DNA of 64,000 nt from Photorhabdus sp. CRCIA-P01 (GTDB taxonomy: Bacteria > Pseudomonadota > Gammaproteobacteria > Enterobacterales > Enterobacteriaceae): NCBI RefSeq assembly GCF_003545805.1, contig NZ_NMQR01000009.1:1-64000 (forward strand), read 5' to 3'. The position numbers were made by a program, and so were the translations under genes. How positions within the stretch are numbered: the stretch's first letter is position 1; the number at the start of each line of letters is the position of its first letter. Below the pieces are notes generated by a model. That model was not told the origin of the DNA, ran no database searches, and saw only the letters and a program-made list of their open reading frames with translations. Below, piece by piece: positions 50,030 through 59,082 of the stretch.

Positions 50030-50566
50030 CGCGAATAAATCCTGTTGTTAGTATCAAATGAGTTGAGATGATAAGACAGTTCTCTCTGTTTGAATATACC
50101 ATTGCTTTCATTAAAGAAATTAAAGAATAAACTCATTACTAATCCCAGTTTTAGTTAGTGAATATTTTGGGCCCGTGAAATAGTTTTCAGTTGATTGATG
50201 ATTATTTGAATAGATAAAGATTGAACAAAAAGATTTTTATCTGAGATTAAGGGCCCTTTTTACCTGTGTTTTTACCTGTTAAAGTGTAAAGCACTTATGT
50301 CATTATGTTGATCACTAACATCACGAAAATTTGATCTACGCTTAACATGCAACAAAAATGTCATATTTTGTTTGCAATTAATATCTGTTTTGATAATATA
50401 TTAACAATACATTATATATCATTGAATTTACTTTATCGTACAGATCATCCTAGTTCTTGCTTCTACATTTGACTTTTGTAGAGGCAGGTGGATTTTATGC
50501 ACTCTCATAAGTATTTTAAATACCTGGTTTAAAAGATACCAATATAAATAATATAAGAAAATAACA
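50030..50566. other. AT-rich intergenic region before the accessory cluster
   Basis: About 540 nt without a gene. It should contain the promoter of the six-gene cluster. A short run GTTTTTACCTGTTAAAG follows CTTTTTACCTGTG near 50250-50285 (ACCTGT repeated 13 nt apart), possibly an operator. No riboswitch was recognised. Confidence 0.4.
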
Positions 50567-51799
50567 ATGAAAAATTTTTCTCTTAATAGTTATACATCCA
50601 TACCGGCATGTATATGGGGTCTATTTCTTGGGACTTTTGTAACAAGATCAACATCAATGATGGTATGGCCTTTTATTTCCATCATACTATATACAAAATT
50701 CCATTTTACTGCATCGATGATTGGATTAGTTCTCTCTTTATCCATTGCGATTTCATCAATATTAAGTTTTTATGCTGGTTACTTCTCTGATAAAGTCGGC
50801 CGGGCTAAGATAATTGTCATTGGATGTCTTATATCTTCATTGGCATATTTAATATTATGGTTATCTGAGCATCAGTCTGGTTTTATTATTGGCACTTTAT
50901 TAGCGAATATTTCCTGGGCGCTTGTGAATAATCCAATAAAAGCAGTTATCGGTGATATTATCGAGGAAAAACAGGTAAGAGAAAATGCCATGTACTTAAG
51001 GTATTTATTTCTTAATGCGGGTGCGGTAGTCGGGCCTTATTTAGGAATAAAATTAAGTCTGGATATTAATTCTATCTCTTTTCTGATTGTTTCGATATCC
51101 TATGTCATTTTTATGATCCCTGTTTATTTATTTAGTAAGAAAATAAAAATAAATTCAATAAATAATGATGACTTTAAAGGAACGATAAAGATTTTATTGA
51201 ATGATCGGGTGTTTTTAATGTTGGTCATAAATAATATTCTCATGATGTTTATTTTTGGCCATTTCGATTCAACTTTGCCACAATTAATTACTTCATTAGG
51301 GTTTAATGGGTATGCTGAGTTTATTGCTTCGCTTATTATGTTACATGCGATAACCATTGTCGTTATGCAGTTACCGTTTTCCATGTTAACGCAAAACATG
51401 GAGTTAGAAACGAAAATAAATATAGGGGCTGTATTACTCATTTTATCTGAATTAATGTTCTTTATCTCATTCAAGTATTATGATGTTTATTTATTATGGT
51501 ATATAGCCGCGTTTACCATGAGTATCAGTCAAACTATTTTGTTTCCATGTGTGAATGTTTTTATTGATCGTTTGGCACCAAATGATTTACGTGGTGCGTA
51601 TTTTGGTGCAGCGTCACTTTATAGTATTGGTTTTTCTATATCGCCATTGGTTGGTGGTGCTGTTATCCAATTCTTTGATGGTGGAGTGTTATTTCAATTA
51701 TTAGCGATATTAAGTGTATTAATGTTGGTAATTTTCTATCGGATGTTTAAACTAAGGGATAAACATGAAATTAATATTAGAAGAAGTCTCAAATCTTAG
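50567..51799 (+). CDS. Major facilitator superfamily transporter (likely exporter)
   Basis: A 410-residue membrane protein with about 12 hydrophobic segments and the MFS loop 2-3 signature in the form GYFSDKVGRAKIIVIG (DxxGR). It resembles drug/proton antiporters of the MdtH or multidrug type by layout. Being the first gene of an accessory biosynthetic-type cluster, it probably exports the product or gives self-resistance; substrate unknown. The DNA is strikingly AT-rich compared with pgm upstream. It overlaps the next gene by 35 nt. Confidence 0.88.
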   Translation: MKNFSLNSYTSIPACIWGLFLGTFVTRSTSMMVWPFISIILYTKFHFTASMIGLVLSLSIAISSILSFYAGYFSDKVGRAKIIVIGCLISSLAYLILWLSEHQSGFIIGTLLANISWALVNNPIKAVIGDIIEEKQVRENAMYLRYLFLNAGAVVGPYLGIKLSLDINSISFLIVSISYVIFMIPVYLFSKKIKINSINNDDFKGTIKILLNDRVFLMLVINNILMMFIFGHFDSTLPQLITSLGFNGYAEFIASLIMLHAITIVVMQLPFSMLTQNMELETKINIGAVLLILSELMFFISFKYYDVYLLWYIAAFTMSISQTILFPCVNVFIDRLAPNDLRGAYFGAASLYSIGFSISPLVGGAVIQFFDGGVLFQLLAILSVLMLVIFYRMFKLRDKHEINIRRSLKS

Positions 51800-52160
51800 A
51801 CCAACCGAATTATATTGTCCTGTTCGTGTTGAGCAGTTAATAGAGAAAGTTAAACTTGAAGGTTTTTGGACTCAACCAATCTGGATTGATGAAGCAACGA
51901 ATATCGTTATTGATGGTCATCATAGACTTGAATTAGCCAAAACACTAAAATTAAGTTGTATTCCTTGTCTGGCATTTGATTATGAGAAGGAGTTGTTGGT
52001 TTATTCCCGCAATGAGGATAAAACAATTAGTCATATTGATGTTATTAAGGCGGGTTTGGATGGGCAACCTCTTGGTTATAAACAGACTCGTCATGAGTTT
52101 GCCGGAAATGTTATTGAAATACAAATTTCGTTAAAAATGTTAGGGTTTGTCAATGAATAA
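51765..52160 (+). CDS. ParB/sulfiredoxin-fold protein, SerK/SbnI-like (candidate free-amino-acid kinase)
   Basis: A 131-residue protein with a single ParB-N-like domain. LRPTE at residues 11-15 and IDGHHRLELAKTL at residues 49-61 match the nucleotide-binding signatures of ParB-fold phosphotransferases (DGHHR motif). SerK of archaea and SbnI of Staphylococcus use this fold to phosphorylate free L-serine, with a Glu in the position of E15. No helix-turn-helix or partition-type C-terminal domain is present, so a chromosome-partition role is unlikely. It overlaps the MFS gene by 35 nt and the flavoprotein gene by 8 nt, so it is translationally linked to both. Role proposed: making an O-phospho-amino acid precursor. 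The substrate is inferred. Confidence 0.72.
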   Translation: MKLILEEVSNLRPTELYCPVRVEQLIEKVKLEGFWTQPIWIDEATNIVIDGHHRLELAKTLKLSCIPCLAFDYEKELLVYSRNEDKTISHIDVIKAGLDGQPLGYKQTRHEFAGNVIEIQISLKMLGFVNE

Positions 52161-53349
52161 GCAATTTTATGATGTGGTAATGTGTGGTGCAGGGCCTGCG
52201 AATATTTCATTAATCCCAGATTTATTAAAGGATGAAGCCATAAAAAATTGTCTGATTTTAGAAAAAACAGAGATGGTTGGTTCTGGCGCATTAAAGAAAT
52301 ATAAAATTACCGCGAACTCTTTAGGTAGTGTATTTTTAGAGAAATTTGACGGTTGTGATGATGAACTTAGTCAATATATAAGATCAGCATCAGAGTGGGA
52401 ACATTTTAGTGCCAATAAAGATAAGCCAGTTGAATTGAGGTTTGTCGGCCAATATTTGGAGAGAATTGCACGCTTTATTCAGGAAAACAAATATGGTGAT
52501 CGGTTTGATGTTTTGACTGATGCGGAAGTAAAAAAAATTAAGCAGAATGAAGAGGGTGACTATGATATAACTTATCATAAAAATAATGAAGATTATATTG
52601 TATCAGCGCGAAAAGTACTGTTTAATATAGGCGGAAGTCCAAACAAATCCAGGTTATTACATAATAGCAAGAATATTACATCAGGTGATTTCATTAAAGG
52701 TTTCTATGATGATGTCATTAATAAAGGCAGTGTAAAAAGTATATCCATATTGGGTTCGTCACACAGTTCTGTTTCTTGTTTGATTAGGCTTGTTGAACAA
52801 TTAGAATTTGCAGGAAAAATAAATGTCTTCGTGAATAAAGATTTCAAGTTGTTTTTCGATTCACCTTCAAGTGCGGAATCTTATGGCTATGATTTCACAC
52901 AGGAAGATATTTGTCCTTTAAGTAACCGAGTTAATAGATATTCAGGTTTAAGATATGATTCTTTTGCTTTTGCACAAGAACTTAAAGAAAGAAAATATAA
53001 AAACATTTCCATCTTGAATATTTCAGAAATTTCCGATGATGAAGTTATTAAGCTCATTAATCGTGATGATTTACTTATTCATTGTACTGGTTATCATTCT
53101 AAACTTGTTGAAATAGTTAATGAAAATAATGTTCCTATTGAATTTAAAAGTGATAGATATGGTTTGCTAACTAATGAAAAATTAAGTCCTATATCGACGT
53201 CAGATGAAGTGCTTAATAATTTTCACGCATTCGGTCTGGGATCTGGTGTAAAGACGGGTGGTGAAAATGGTGGAGAGGCAAGTTTTCATGGAAGAATTGA
53301 CGGGGTTTGGGTATATCAGCATGTTATATATGACATCGTATTTAATTGA
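52153..53349 (+). CDS. FAD-dependent N-hydroxylating monooxygenase-like protein
   Basis: A 398-residue flavoprotein. The N-terminal FAD motif CGAGPANISLIPDLL resembles the GxGPxN signature of lysine/ornithine N-monooxygenases; the NADPH motif is ILGSSHSSVSCLI at about residues 200-212; and the C-terminal IHCTGYHSK corresponds to the ATGY motif of that group. Enzymes of this class oxidise primary amines to hydroxylamines using NADPH and O2. FrbG of FR-900098 biosynthesis is an enzyme of this kind. Start ATG 52153 overlaps the previous stop by 8 nt. Its place next to a formyltransferase suggests the pair builds an N-formyl-N-hydroxy group. Substrate unproven. Confidence 0.8.
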   Translation: MNKQFYDVVMCGAGPANISLIPDLLKDEAIKNCLILEKTEMVGSGALKKYKITANSLGSVFLEKFDGCDDELSQYIRSASEWEHFSANKDKPVELRFVGQYLERIARFIQENKYGDRFDVLTDAEVKKIKQNEEGDYDITYHKNNEDYIVSARKVLFNIGGSPNKSRLLHNSKNITSGDFIKGFYDDVINKGSVKSISILGSSHSSVSCLIRLVEQLEFAGKINVFVNKDFKLFFDSPSSAESYGYDFTQEDICPLSNRVNRYSGLRYDSFAFAQELKERKYKNISILNISEISDDEVIKLINRDDLLIHCTGYHSKLVEIVNENNVPIEFKSDRYGLLTNEKLSPISTSDEVLNNFHAFGLGSGVKTGGENGGEASFHGRIDGVWVYQHVIYDIVFN

Positions 53350-53464
53350 TATTTAATTCAATATCAATTTTATATTATTAACGGACTACATTTTAGGTTA
53401 ATTCCTATTTAACAATAAAAATAACCTTTTAACAGCCATTTAAAATAATCAATTAAGACTGACT

Positions 53465-55321
53465 ATGAATATAAAAACCGTAATACTTCTCTGTGCCGGA
53501 AGAGGCAGTAGATTATCAACTAGAACATCAAATAAACCAAAACCTTTGGTAGAAACAAATCAGATATCATTTATCGATAATGCACTGAGGAATATCGAAT
53601 CTGTCGGTATTGAAAAAGTGATTATTGTGGTAGGTTATAAGAGCGATGTTTTAATGTCTCATGTTAAACAACACGCATATAACTTGCATATTGAATTTGT
53701 TAATAGCGATAAGTGGGAATCGACGAATAATATCTATTCTTTATATCTCGCTAGAAATTGGATTAAGCAGGATACCCTGATTCTTGAAGGCGATATCTTC
53801 TTTACTAAGAAATGCTTAGAAAGTGTAATGTCAAAAGCGGGAGATCTTAATATACTTGTTTCTCCTCTTAGCCCAAATATGGAAGGAACTTATGCAAAAG
53901 TCGATAATGATAAAATCGTTGCGCTAAATTCCACGAAAGATAACAACTATCAGGTTGAAGACGGTCAATATAAGACGGTAAATATTTATAATATTTGCAC
54001 CGCTAATTTTGCTGAATATGTTACTAAAGCGTTAGAAAGTTACGTTAATAGTGGAGCGACTGGGTTATATTATGAAGATATATTTAAACAGTCTTTGCTG
54101 AATAATGTGGCTGAATTTAAAGCCAGTATTGTTGATAATTCTCAATGGTATGAAGTAGATAATACTTATGATCTTGCTATTTGTGATTTCATTTCAAGTA
54201 ATAATAAATTAGAACTTGTGCAAAACAGGCACGGTGGTTACTGGCGTTATCCCATTATTGACTTTGGTTTAATTTATAATTTCAACTTTCCACCTAAGAA
54301 ATTGAAAGATGAAATAAAGAATAATTTTGATGAAATATTGTTAAATTATCCTGGCGGGAATCGTTTAGTCGAACATGCTTTGTCTGAATTTATTGGGATA
54401 GAAAGAACACAATTATGTATTTCAAATGGTGCCGCTGAGATAATTAAACGGCTTCCTGATGTTTATACAGGCAAAGTATTAGTCACTGTACCTTCATTTA
54501 ATGAATATGCTAATTGCTTTGGAAAAGCAAGAACGATATATAGCTATACCAAAGAACATCGGCATTTTGAGATAGATATTAATGAAGTATTAACGTTGGT
54601 AAAGGAAGAACAACCCAGTGTGGTTGTTATTGAATCACCTAATAATCCGACAGGTAAATTGACTCCTATTGATAGTCTGTTATATTTGGCTGGCGAATTG
54701 CTGGCATTAAATATCGACTTAATTATTGATGAATCTTTCTTAGATTTCTCTAAAATGCGTGATGACACAATGTTAAAGTATTTAGATAACTATAAGAATT
54801 TATCTGTTATTCGAAGCATGAGTAAAACCTTCGGGATTGGTGGTATTCGTATAGGGTATATTGCCACGGCAAATCAGGAATTACTTGGTAAAATAAGAGC
54901 TGTGTTACCAATTTGGAATATTAATGGTTTTGCTGAAGAATTTTTATTTAGACTACCTCAATATCGAGAGAGTTATAAATTAAGCTGTGAACAAGTGATT
55001 AGTGATACGTTAAAATTACAGCAAGAATTAAACTCAATAGAGGGTATTACCGCATTTGAGACAGACTCTAATTTTGTTTACTGTAAATTGCACATTTCCG
55101 ATGCAAAGACTATCTCACGGTTACTTTTAGATATTCATGGGCTGTATGTAAAAGAGTGTTCTGGTAAAGGAAATTCAGACTCTGATCTCTATTTACGTAT
55201 TTCTTGCCGAACGCAAAGCGATAATGAAATTTTAATAAATGCATTACGTACGATTATGCAGTGGCAAATAAACATTAATGATATGAAAGCGATCAAAGAA
55301 GTTAAAGAGGTTTGCGAATGA
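53465..55321 (+). CDS. Bifunctional nucleotidyltransferase / class I-II aminotransferase-fold PLP enzyme
   Basis: A 618-residue fusion. Residues 1-240 are a LicC-type nucleotidyltransferase (LLCAGRGSRLSTRTSNKPKPL, metal Asp in ILEGDIFF). Residues about 250-615 are a fold-type I PLP enzyme like HisC or the threonine-phosphate decarboxylase CobD (ESPNNPTGKL, LIIDESFLDF, PLP Lys454 in SMSKTFGIGG). The same domain pair in the same order is found in FrbH of FR-900098 biosynthesis, which decarboxylates an amino acid bearing a phosphonate and adds CMP. PntC-type fusions are an alternative, but their aminotransferase is of a different class. In this cluster the likely substrate is an O-phospho-amino acid. 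AT-rich. Confidence 0.85.
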   Translation: MNIKTVILLCAGRGSRLSTRTSNKPKPLVETNQISFIDNALRNIESVGIEKVIIVVGYKSDVLMSHVKQHAYNLHIEFVNSDKWESTNNIYSLYLARNWIKQDTLILEGDIFFTKKCLESVMSKAGDLNILVSPLSPNMEGTYAKVDNDKIVALNSTKDNNYQVEDGQYKTVNIYNICTANFAEYVTKALESYVNSGATGLYYEDIFKQSLLNNVAEFKASIVDNSQWYEVDNTYDLAICDFISSNNKLELVQNRHGGYWRYPIIDFGLIYNFNFPPKKLKDEIKNNFDEILLNYPGGNRLVEHALSEFIGIERTQLCISNGAAEIIKRLPDVYTGKVLVTVPSFNEYANCFGKARTIYSYTKEHRHFEIDINEVLTLVKEEQPSVVVIESPNNPTGKLTPIDSLLYLAGELLALNIDLIIDESFLDFSKMRDDTMLKYLDNYKNLSVIRSMSKTFGIGGIRIGYIATANQELLGKIRAVLPIWNINGFAEEFLFRLPQYRESYKLSCEQVISDTLKLQQELNSIEGITAFETDSNFVYCKLHISDAKTISRLLLDIHGLYVKECSGKGNSDSDLYLRISCRTQSDNEILINALRTIMQWQININDMKAIKEVKEVCE

Positions 55322-55992
55322 ATAATCCCAAAACAGTGGTAATTTGTGGTAAAGGAGAGTTGGCAATATTCATTTGTCAATATTTCTTAAATCATAAAGG
55401 CTATAAAATATCGCACGTGGTGGCAGATAAATTCGAACCTGTAAGTACTGATCAGACGTTAATCGATTTCTGTTATCAAAATAATATTTCTGTTATTGAA
55501 GATAATAAGGTTGAAAATCTACCAGGCTATGAAAGTGGTGATTTCACTTGTAATTTATGCTTTGTTGTATTTCATAAGCGGATATTGCCTTTAAAATTCA
55601 TTAACTCGTGTAAGAAAATATTAAATATCCATTTGTCTTATTTACCTAAATATCGAGGCGTAAGACCGGTTAATTGGGCTTTGAAAAATGGAGATCAGTC
55701 TCATGGTGTGACGATCCATGAAATCAACGAAGGTATTGATGCTGGTCCGATTGTGAATCAGATCTCATTTTCTATTTATCCTGAATTTGAAGAGGTCATT
55801 GATACTTATACACGGGCTATTAGCTATGCCAGACAATTATTCCTTGACACGATGCCAATATTGGAAAAAATAACACCAAGACCTCAGATTGATTCAGAGG
55901 CAACAATTTATTATGAAAAGGATAATCATAGTCTGGAAGAACGGATGACATTTACCAAGCAGGCATCGCTCGAATTACTTAATAAAGCTTAA
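55318..55992 (+). CDS. Formyltransferase (GART/Fmt N-terminal domain family)
   Basis: A 224-residue enzyme consisting of a formyltransferase catalytic domain only. The catalytic triad Asn103-His105-Asp141 is visible in LNIHLSYLPKYRG and INEGIDAGPI. It lacks the tRNA-binding C-terminal domain of methionyl-tRNA formyltransferase, so a small-molecule acceptor is expected, with 10-formyl-tetrahydrofolate as donor. The start ATG 55318 overlaps the stop of the fusion gene (ATGA), indicating coupling. Related free-standing enzymes formylate sugar amines or hydroxylamines such as hydroxyornithine. Its neighbours suggest a hydroxylamine acceptor. Confidence 0.85.
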   Translation: MNNPKTVVICGKGELAIFICQYFLNHKGYKISHVVADKFEPVSTDQTLIDFCYQNNISVIEDNKVENLPGYESGDFTCNLCFVVFHKRILPLKFINSCKKILNIHLSYLPKYRGVRPVNWALKNGDQSHGVTIHEINEGIDAGPIVNQISFSIYPEFEEVIDTYTRAISYARQLFLDTMPILEKITPRPQIDSEATIYYEKDNHSLEERMTFTKQASLELLNKA

Positions 55993-56023
55993 ATGATAAC
56001 TGCCCTTAACACTGGAACACTCT

Positions 56024-56827
56024 ATGTATAATCTCATTGCCACAGATCTCGATGGGACGCTTTTACTTCAAGGAGATACAATTGGTAAGTTTACCCGCAA
56101 GGTGCTTACTGATTTATCAAGTACCGGAAAGCAGATCGTATTTGCAACGGGAAGGCATCATGCTGATGTGAATTCGATTATTGGTGATTTTGATATTCCT
56201 GTGCATTTGATTACTTCGAATGGCGCCAGATTAACCAGTGCTTGTAAAAGTCTGGACATTAGACAACATTTGCCAAGTCACGTAGTAAAAAGAGTGATTG
56301 AAGAAACGCGGGCGGATAATGATTTAGTGATCAATATGTATTGTGGTTCTCAATGGTTAACCAGTGAAGCAAATTATAATTTTAGCGATTTTAGTCAGAA
56401 TGATAACTTTAATCCAATATTCAAGCATATTGATGAAATGCCTTGTGATGCGGTTGAAAAAGTTTTTTTCATTCATAAGAGTAGAGATCATGATGCATTG
56501 GTTAAATTAGAACATCATTTAATTGAGCTATTTTCTGATCATGTCAGTATCGCTTTTTCATTCCCTTGGTGTCTGGAGGTAATGGGTAGTGGTGTTTCGA
56601 AGGGGCAAGCTTTAATTCAACTCGCTGGGTTTCTTGGTATCCCAATTGATAAAACGATTGCGTTTGGTGATGGTATGAATGATGTGGAAATGCTTTCAAC
56701 CGTAGCTAAAGGGGTCATAATGGGAACGGCGCATAATAGGGTGAAACAAGCTCTTCCGGGTGCCGATATTATTGGTTCTTGCTGTGAAGAATCTGTCGCC
56801 CATTATTTATCTGAAAATATGTGTTAG
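56024..56827 (+). CDS. Cof-type HAD-IIB phosphatase
   Basis: A 267-residue haloacid dehalogenase phosphatase: motif 1 ATDLDGTLL (nucleophile Asp), motif 2 ITSNGA, motif 3 Lys in GVSKGQAL and motif 4 FGDGMNDVEML, with a C2B cap in between. Such enzymes remove phosphate from sugar phosphates or small phosphorylated metabolites. It follows the formyltransferase by 31 nt and ends the cluster before a terminator, so it may act on a pathway intermediate or serve self-protection. It could also be an unrelated housekeeping paralogue. Confidence 0.88.
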   Translation: MYNLIATDLDGTLLLQGDTIGKFTRKVLTDLSSTGKQIVFATGRHHADVNSIIGDFDIPVHLITSNGARLTSACKSLDIRQHLPSHVVKRVIEETRADNDLVINMYCGSQWLTSEANYNFSDFSQNDNFNPIFKHIDEMPCDAVEKVFFIHKSRDHDALVKLEHHLIELFSDHVSIAFSFPWCLEVMGSGVSKGQALIQLAGFLGIPIDKTIAFGDGMNDVEMLSTVAKGVIMGTAHNRVKQALPGADIIGSCCEESVAHYLSENMC

Positions 56828-57262
56828 GTAAACTTGGGGCGCCAAGGTTTAGGTTATGGCGCCCTTTACCAACGGTTGAACCAGCTCTATTTTCTGAGAC
56901 GGCTTTATAACAATTTAATTATGTATATCCAATGTGTTAATTATAATTTAAAATTATTTCTATTGTTTTTATTTGCGAAATAATAATTATGAATATTCAA
57001 TAGGGTAATAATGAATAAATACTACACCAAGATTACTTTATGAATTTAAATAGAAAAATATGATGCTTCTACAGTGATTGGTATTTTAGATGGGCTGCAT
57101 GGCATCTATTTCAGAATGCATATACCATTATTTTTATCATCACTTTGTTGATATTTCTCACTTCTACTCTATTCTTTTTTATAGATATGAAATTCCGAAC
57201 CCTCATCAAGAATGCGGCGATATCTATTGTCAATTTATTCCCTATCAATATGAGGTTCCATT
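56828..57262. other. Intergenic region before the MACPF gene
   Basis: About 430 nt, very AT-rich, with the cluster terminator at its left end and presumably the MACPF promoter at its right. A 67-codon frame at 57090-57293 overlaps the MACPF start and shows no family resemblance. Confidence 0.5.
56837..56870 (+). terminator. Terminator after the HAD gene
   Basis: Perfect 8-bp GC-rich stem GGGCGCCA / TGGCGCCC with a 12-nt loop, followed by TTTACC. Confidence 0.75.
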
Positions 57263-58798
57263 ATGTCTAACGATAAAACAGGAAAACCACTAGAACAGGA
57301 AGACAGTGAAAGAGACGCAGAGATACGTGACCGAAATTATTTTCGAAAACTGTCCCTATTCGATGATACTGTTATAGCTGGTGCTGAAATGATCGGTACT
57401 GGTTATGATGTTTTTGGTAAGTATTGCAATGTGGGAAGTTGTATGAATTCGCTTTTCGATGAGCGAAAAATCAATGCAAGTGAAGATAATTTCAAGAAAG
57501 TCACTATTCTCGGCAAAACACTAAAAGTCCCCTATTATGTCGATTGTTATAGTGTCGGGGATTTAAAATATACCAATGCATCAGGCGAATCTATTGAGTC
57601 ATATCAAAGCAGTATTTCCAGTAAAAGCCGCATTAAAGGCAACTACTTATTCTTTAGCGCATCGCTGAGAGTCGATTTTGATACAGATAGTCTGACCGCT
57701 TTTGAGAATGCGTTTTCCCGCATTCAGTATACTTATGATCTCTATATACTTAAAAGTTCAGCAGAAGCGTTAAAAGAGTTTCTGAAAGAGAGTGTTAAAA
57801 CTGCCCTTGATAAGGCGGATACTGAGGAGGATATGAATGACCTCTTTGATACCTGGGGCTCTTACTTTCTGAGTGGCGTGGTCATGGGCGGCTGTGCGCA
57901 ATATTCATCATCTACGGACAAATATACTTCGAATCTAACAAACTCTCTTGACGTGGTTGCCGTAGCCTCATTTGCGGGATTTATCGGTCTCTCTGTTCGT
58001 ACAGGAAATTCATTTCAGGAGGATATAAAGAAATTTCGTTCAGCATCCAATATAAAAACCCACTCCATTGGCGGTGACTTGTCTCGATTTGATCCTTTTG
58101 GTGGCGCGATAAGCGCAGAACAACCTTCCGCAGAAGAAATAGCCGCAGCGAAAAAAGCATTTGAAGACTGGAAAGCGAGTGTTCCCAATGCCCCTGAATT
58201 AGTTAACTTTGCAGATTCCAATCCCTTGACGGGGATTTGGGAATTGTGTTCAGACAGAACACAAAAGGCCAAGCTTAAAAAGCATTTTGAAACTGTCTGG
58301 GCTCCGGCGGAGTCTGCTAAACGACGTATACATGCGGATTATATTGATGAGATTATTATTGGGGTCAATAACACTAACACTCCTCCTGAAGGGTATATTG
58401 GATTAAAATCCATTAAAGGCAACGAATATCTGAATAATAAGAATAAAATTTGTATTTTCGTGCATAAAGCAAAATATGATCCCATTATCGATAATAAGGA
58501 TTGCATCACTGAGTTAAAGTTCATCACTGTAAAAGATAAAAATCCGGAGGGAGCTTGGGTTAGGATCCCTCAAGATATTTGTAGCGTATCCGGTCAATAT
58601 TTATATTTGTGTTACTTACCAGCAAAATATTCCTCTGAGAAGGCGATAAAGGACATTCAATTGCTATGCAGCAGTTGTGGTTCCAGCATGATACTTCCTT
58701 ATGGATATAAAGATGTCTTAGATGAAAGAGGTGAGAGAGCTAACGCTACTGATGATGCAGATGTTCATTACCTTATTTATAGCGCTGGATGGAACTGA
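57263..58798 (+). CDS. MAC/perforin-domain protein (Plu-MACPF type)
   Basis: A 511-residue protein. The N-terminal half is a MACPF/CDC pore-forming fold; its signature appears as DTWGSYFLSGVVMGG around Trp198, corresponding to the (Y/W)GTHF motif of perforin and complement proteins. The C-terminal region from about residue 355 is a beta-rich domain with repeated YIGLKS / YLYLCYLP strands, consistent with the beta-prism of Plu-MACPF from P. luminescens, a protein of the same length whose crystal structure revealed the shared fold with perforin. No signal peptide is evident. The start follows GAGG by 6 nt. A role in insect-host interaction is assumed; the known homologue binds cells but was not shown to be lytic. 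Confidence 0.93.
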   Translation: MSNDKTGKPLEQEDSERDAEIRDRNYFRKLSLFDDTVIAGAEMIGTGYDVFGKYCNVGSCMNSLFDERKINASEDNFKKVTILGKTLKVPYYVDCYSVGDLKYTNASGESIESYQSSISSKSRIKGNYLFFSASLRVDFDTDSLTAFENAFSRIQYTYDLYILKSSAEALKEFLKESVKTALDKADTEEDMNDLFDTWGSYFLSGVVMGGCAQYSSSTDKYTSNLTNSLDVVAVASFAGFIGLSVRTGNSFQEDIKKFRSASNIKTHSIGGDLSRFDPFGGAISAEQPSAEEIAAAKKAFEDWKASVPNAPELVNFADSNPLTGIWELCSDRTQKAKLKKHFETVWAPAESAKRRIHADYIDEIIIGVNNTNTPPEGYIGLKSIKGNEYLNNKNKICIFVHKAKYDPIIDNKDCITELKFITVKDKNPEGAWVRIPQDICSVSGQYLYLCYLPAKYSSEKAIKDIQLLCSSCGSSMILPYGYKDVLDERGERANATDDADVHYLIYSAGWN

Positions 58799-59082
58799 AA
58801 AATCTGCATGGCTGAGTTTTAGCCATCTGGAAATTGCTGAAAACAGAGTCATCTTTGGGGGAATCTATTTCCCCTTTATTAATTCAAAATATTCTCACCC
58901 CGCGATCTCACCGTATCTTCATCATGAGTTTACGGATTTGTTCAAACTTTGCAGTTATTGTGAGTTTGAGCACCAGTAAATTGCAGTTAATGTCAGCCGA
59001 AAAACGCGATAAATACAGGTTTGCGATATTTCAAACGCGGATTACTGCAACTAGAATCTTGTGACTTAGCAATGGGAGCAAG

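Noticed and set aside
51765-52160. Chromosome-partition or plasmid ParB
   Set aside because: Too short, without a helix-turn-helix or ParA neighbour, and embedded in a metabolic operon.
53465-55321. Phosphonate (AEP) pathway PntC
   Set aside because: The PLP domain is class I/II rather than class V, and no phosphonate-forming mutase or decarboxylase gene is present nearby.
58722-59064. Two frames after the MACPF gene
   Set aside because: One overlaps the MACPF 3' end in another frame and neither shows a Shine-Dalgarno or family pattern.
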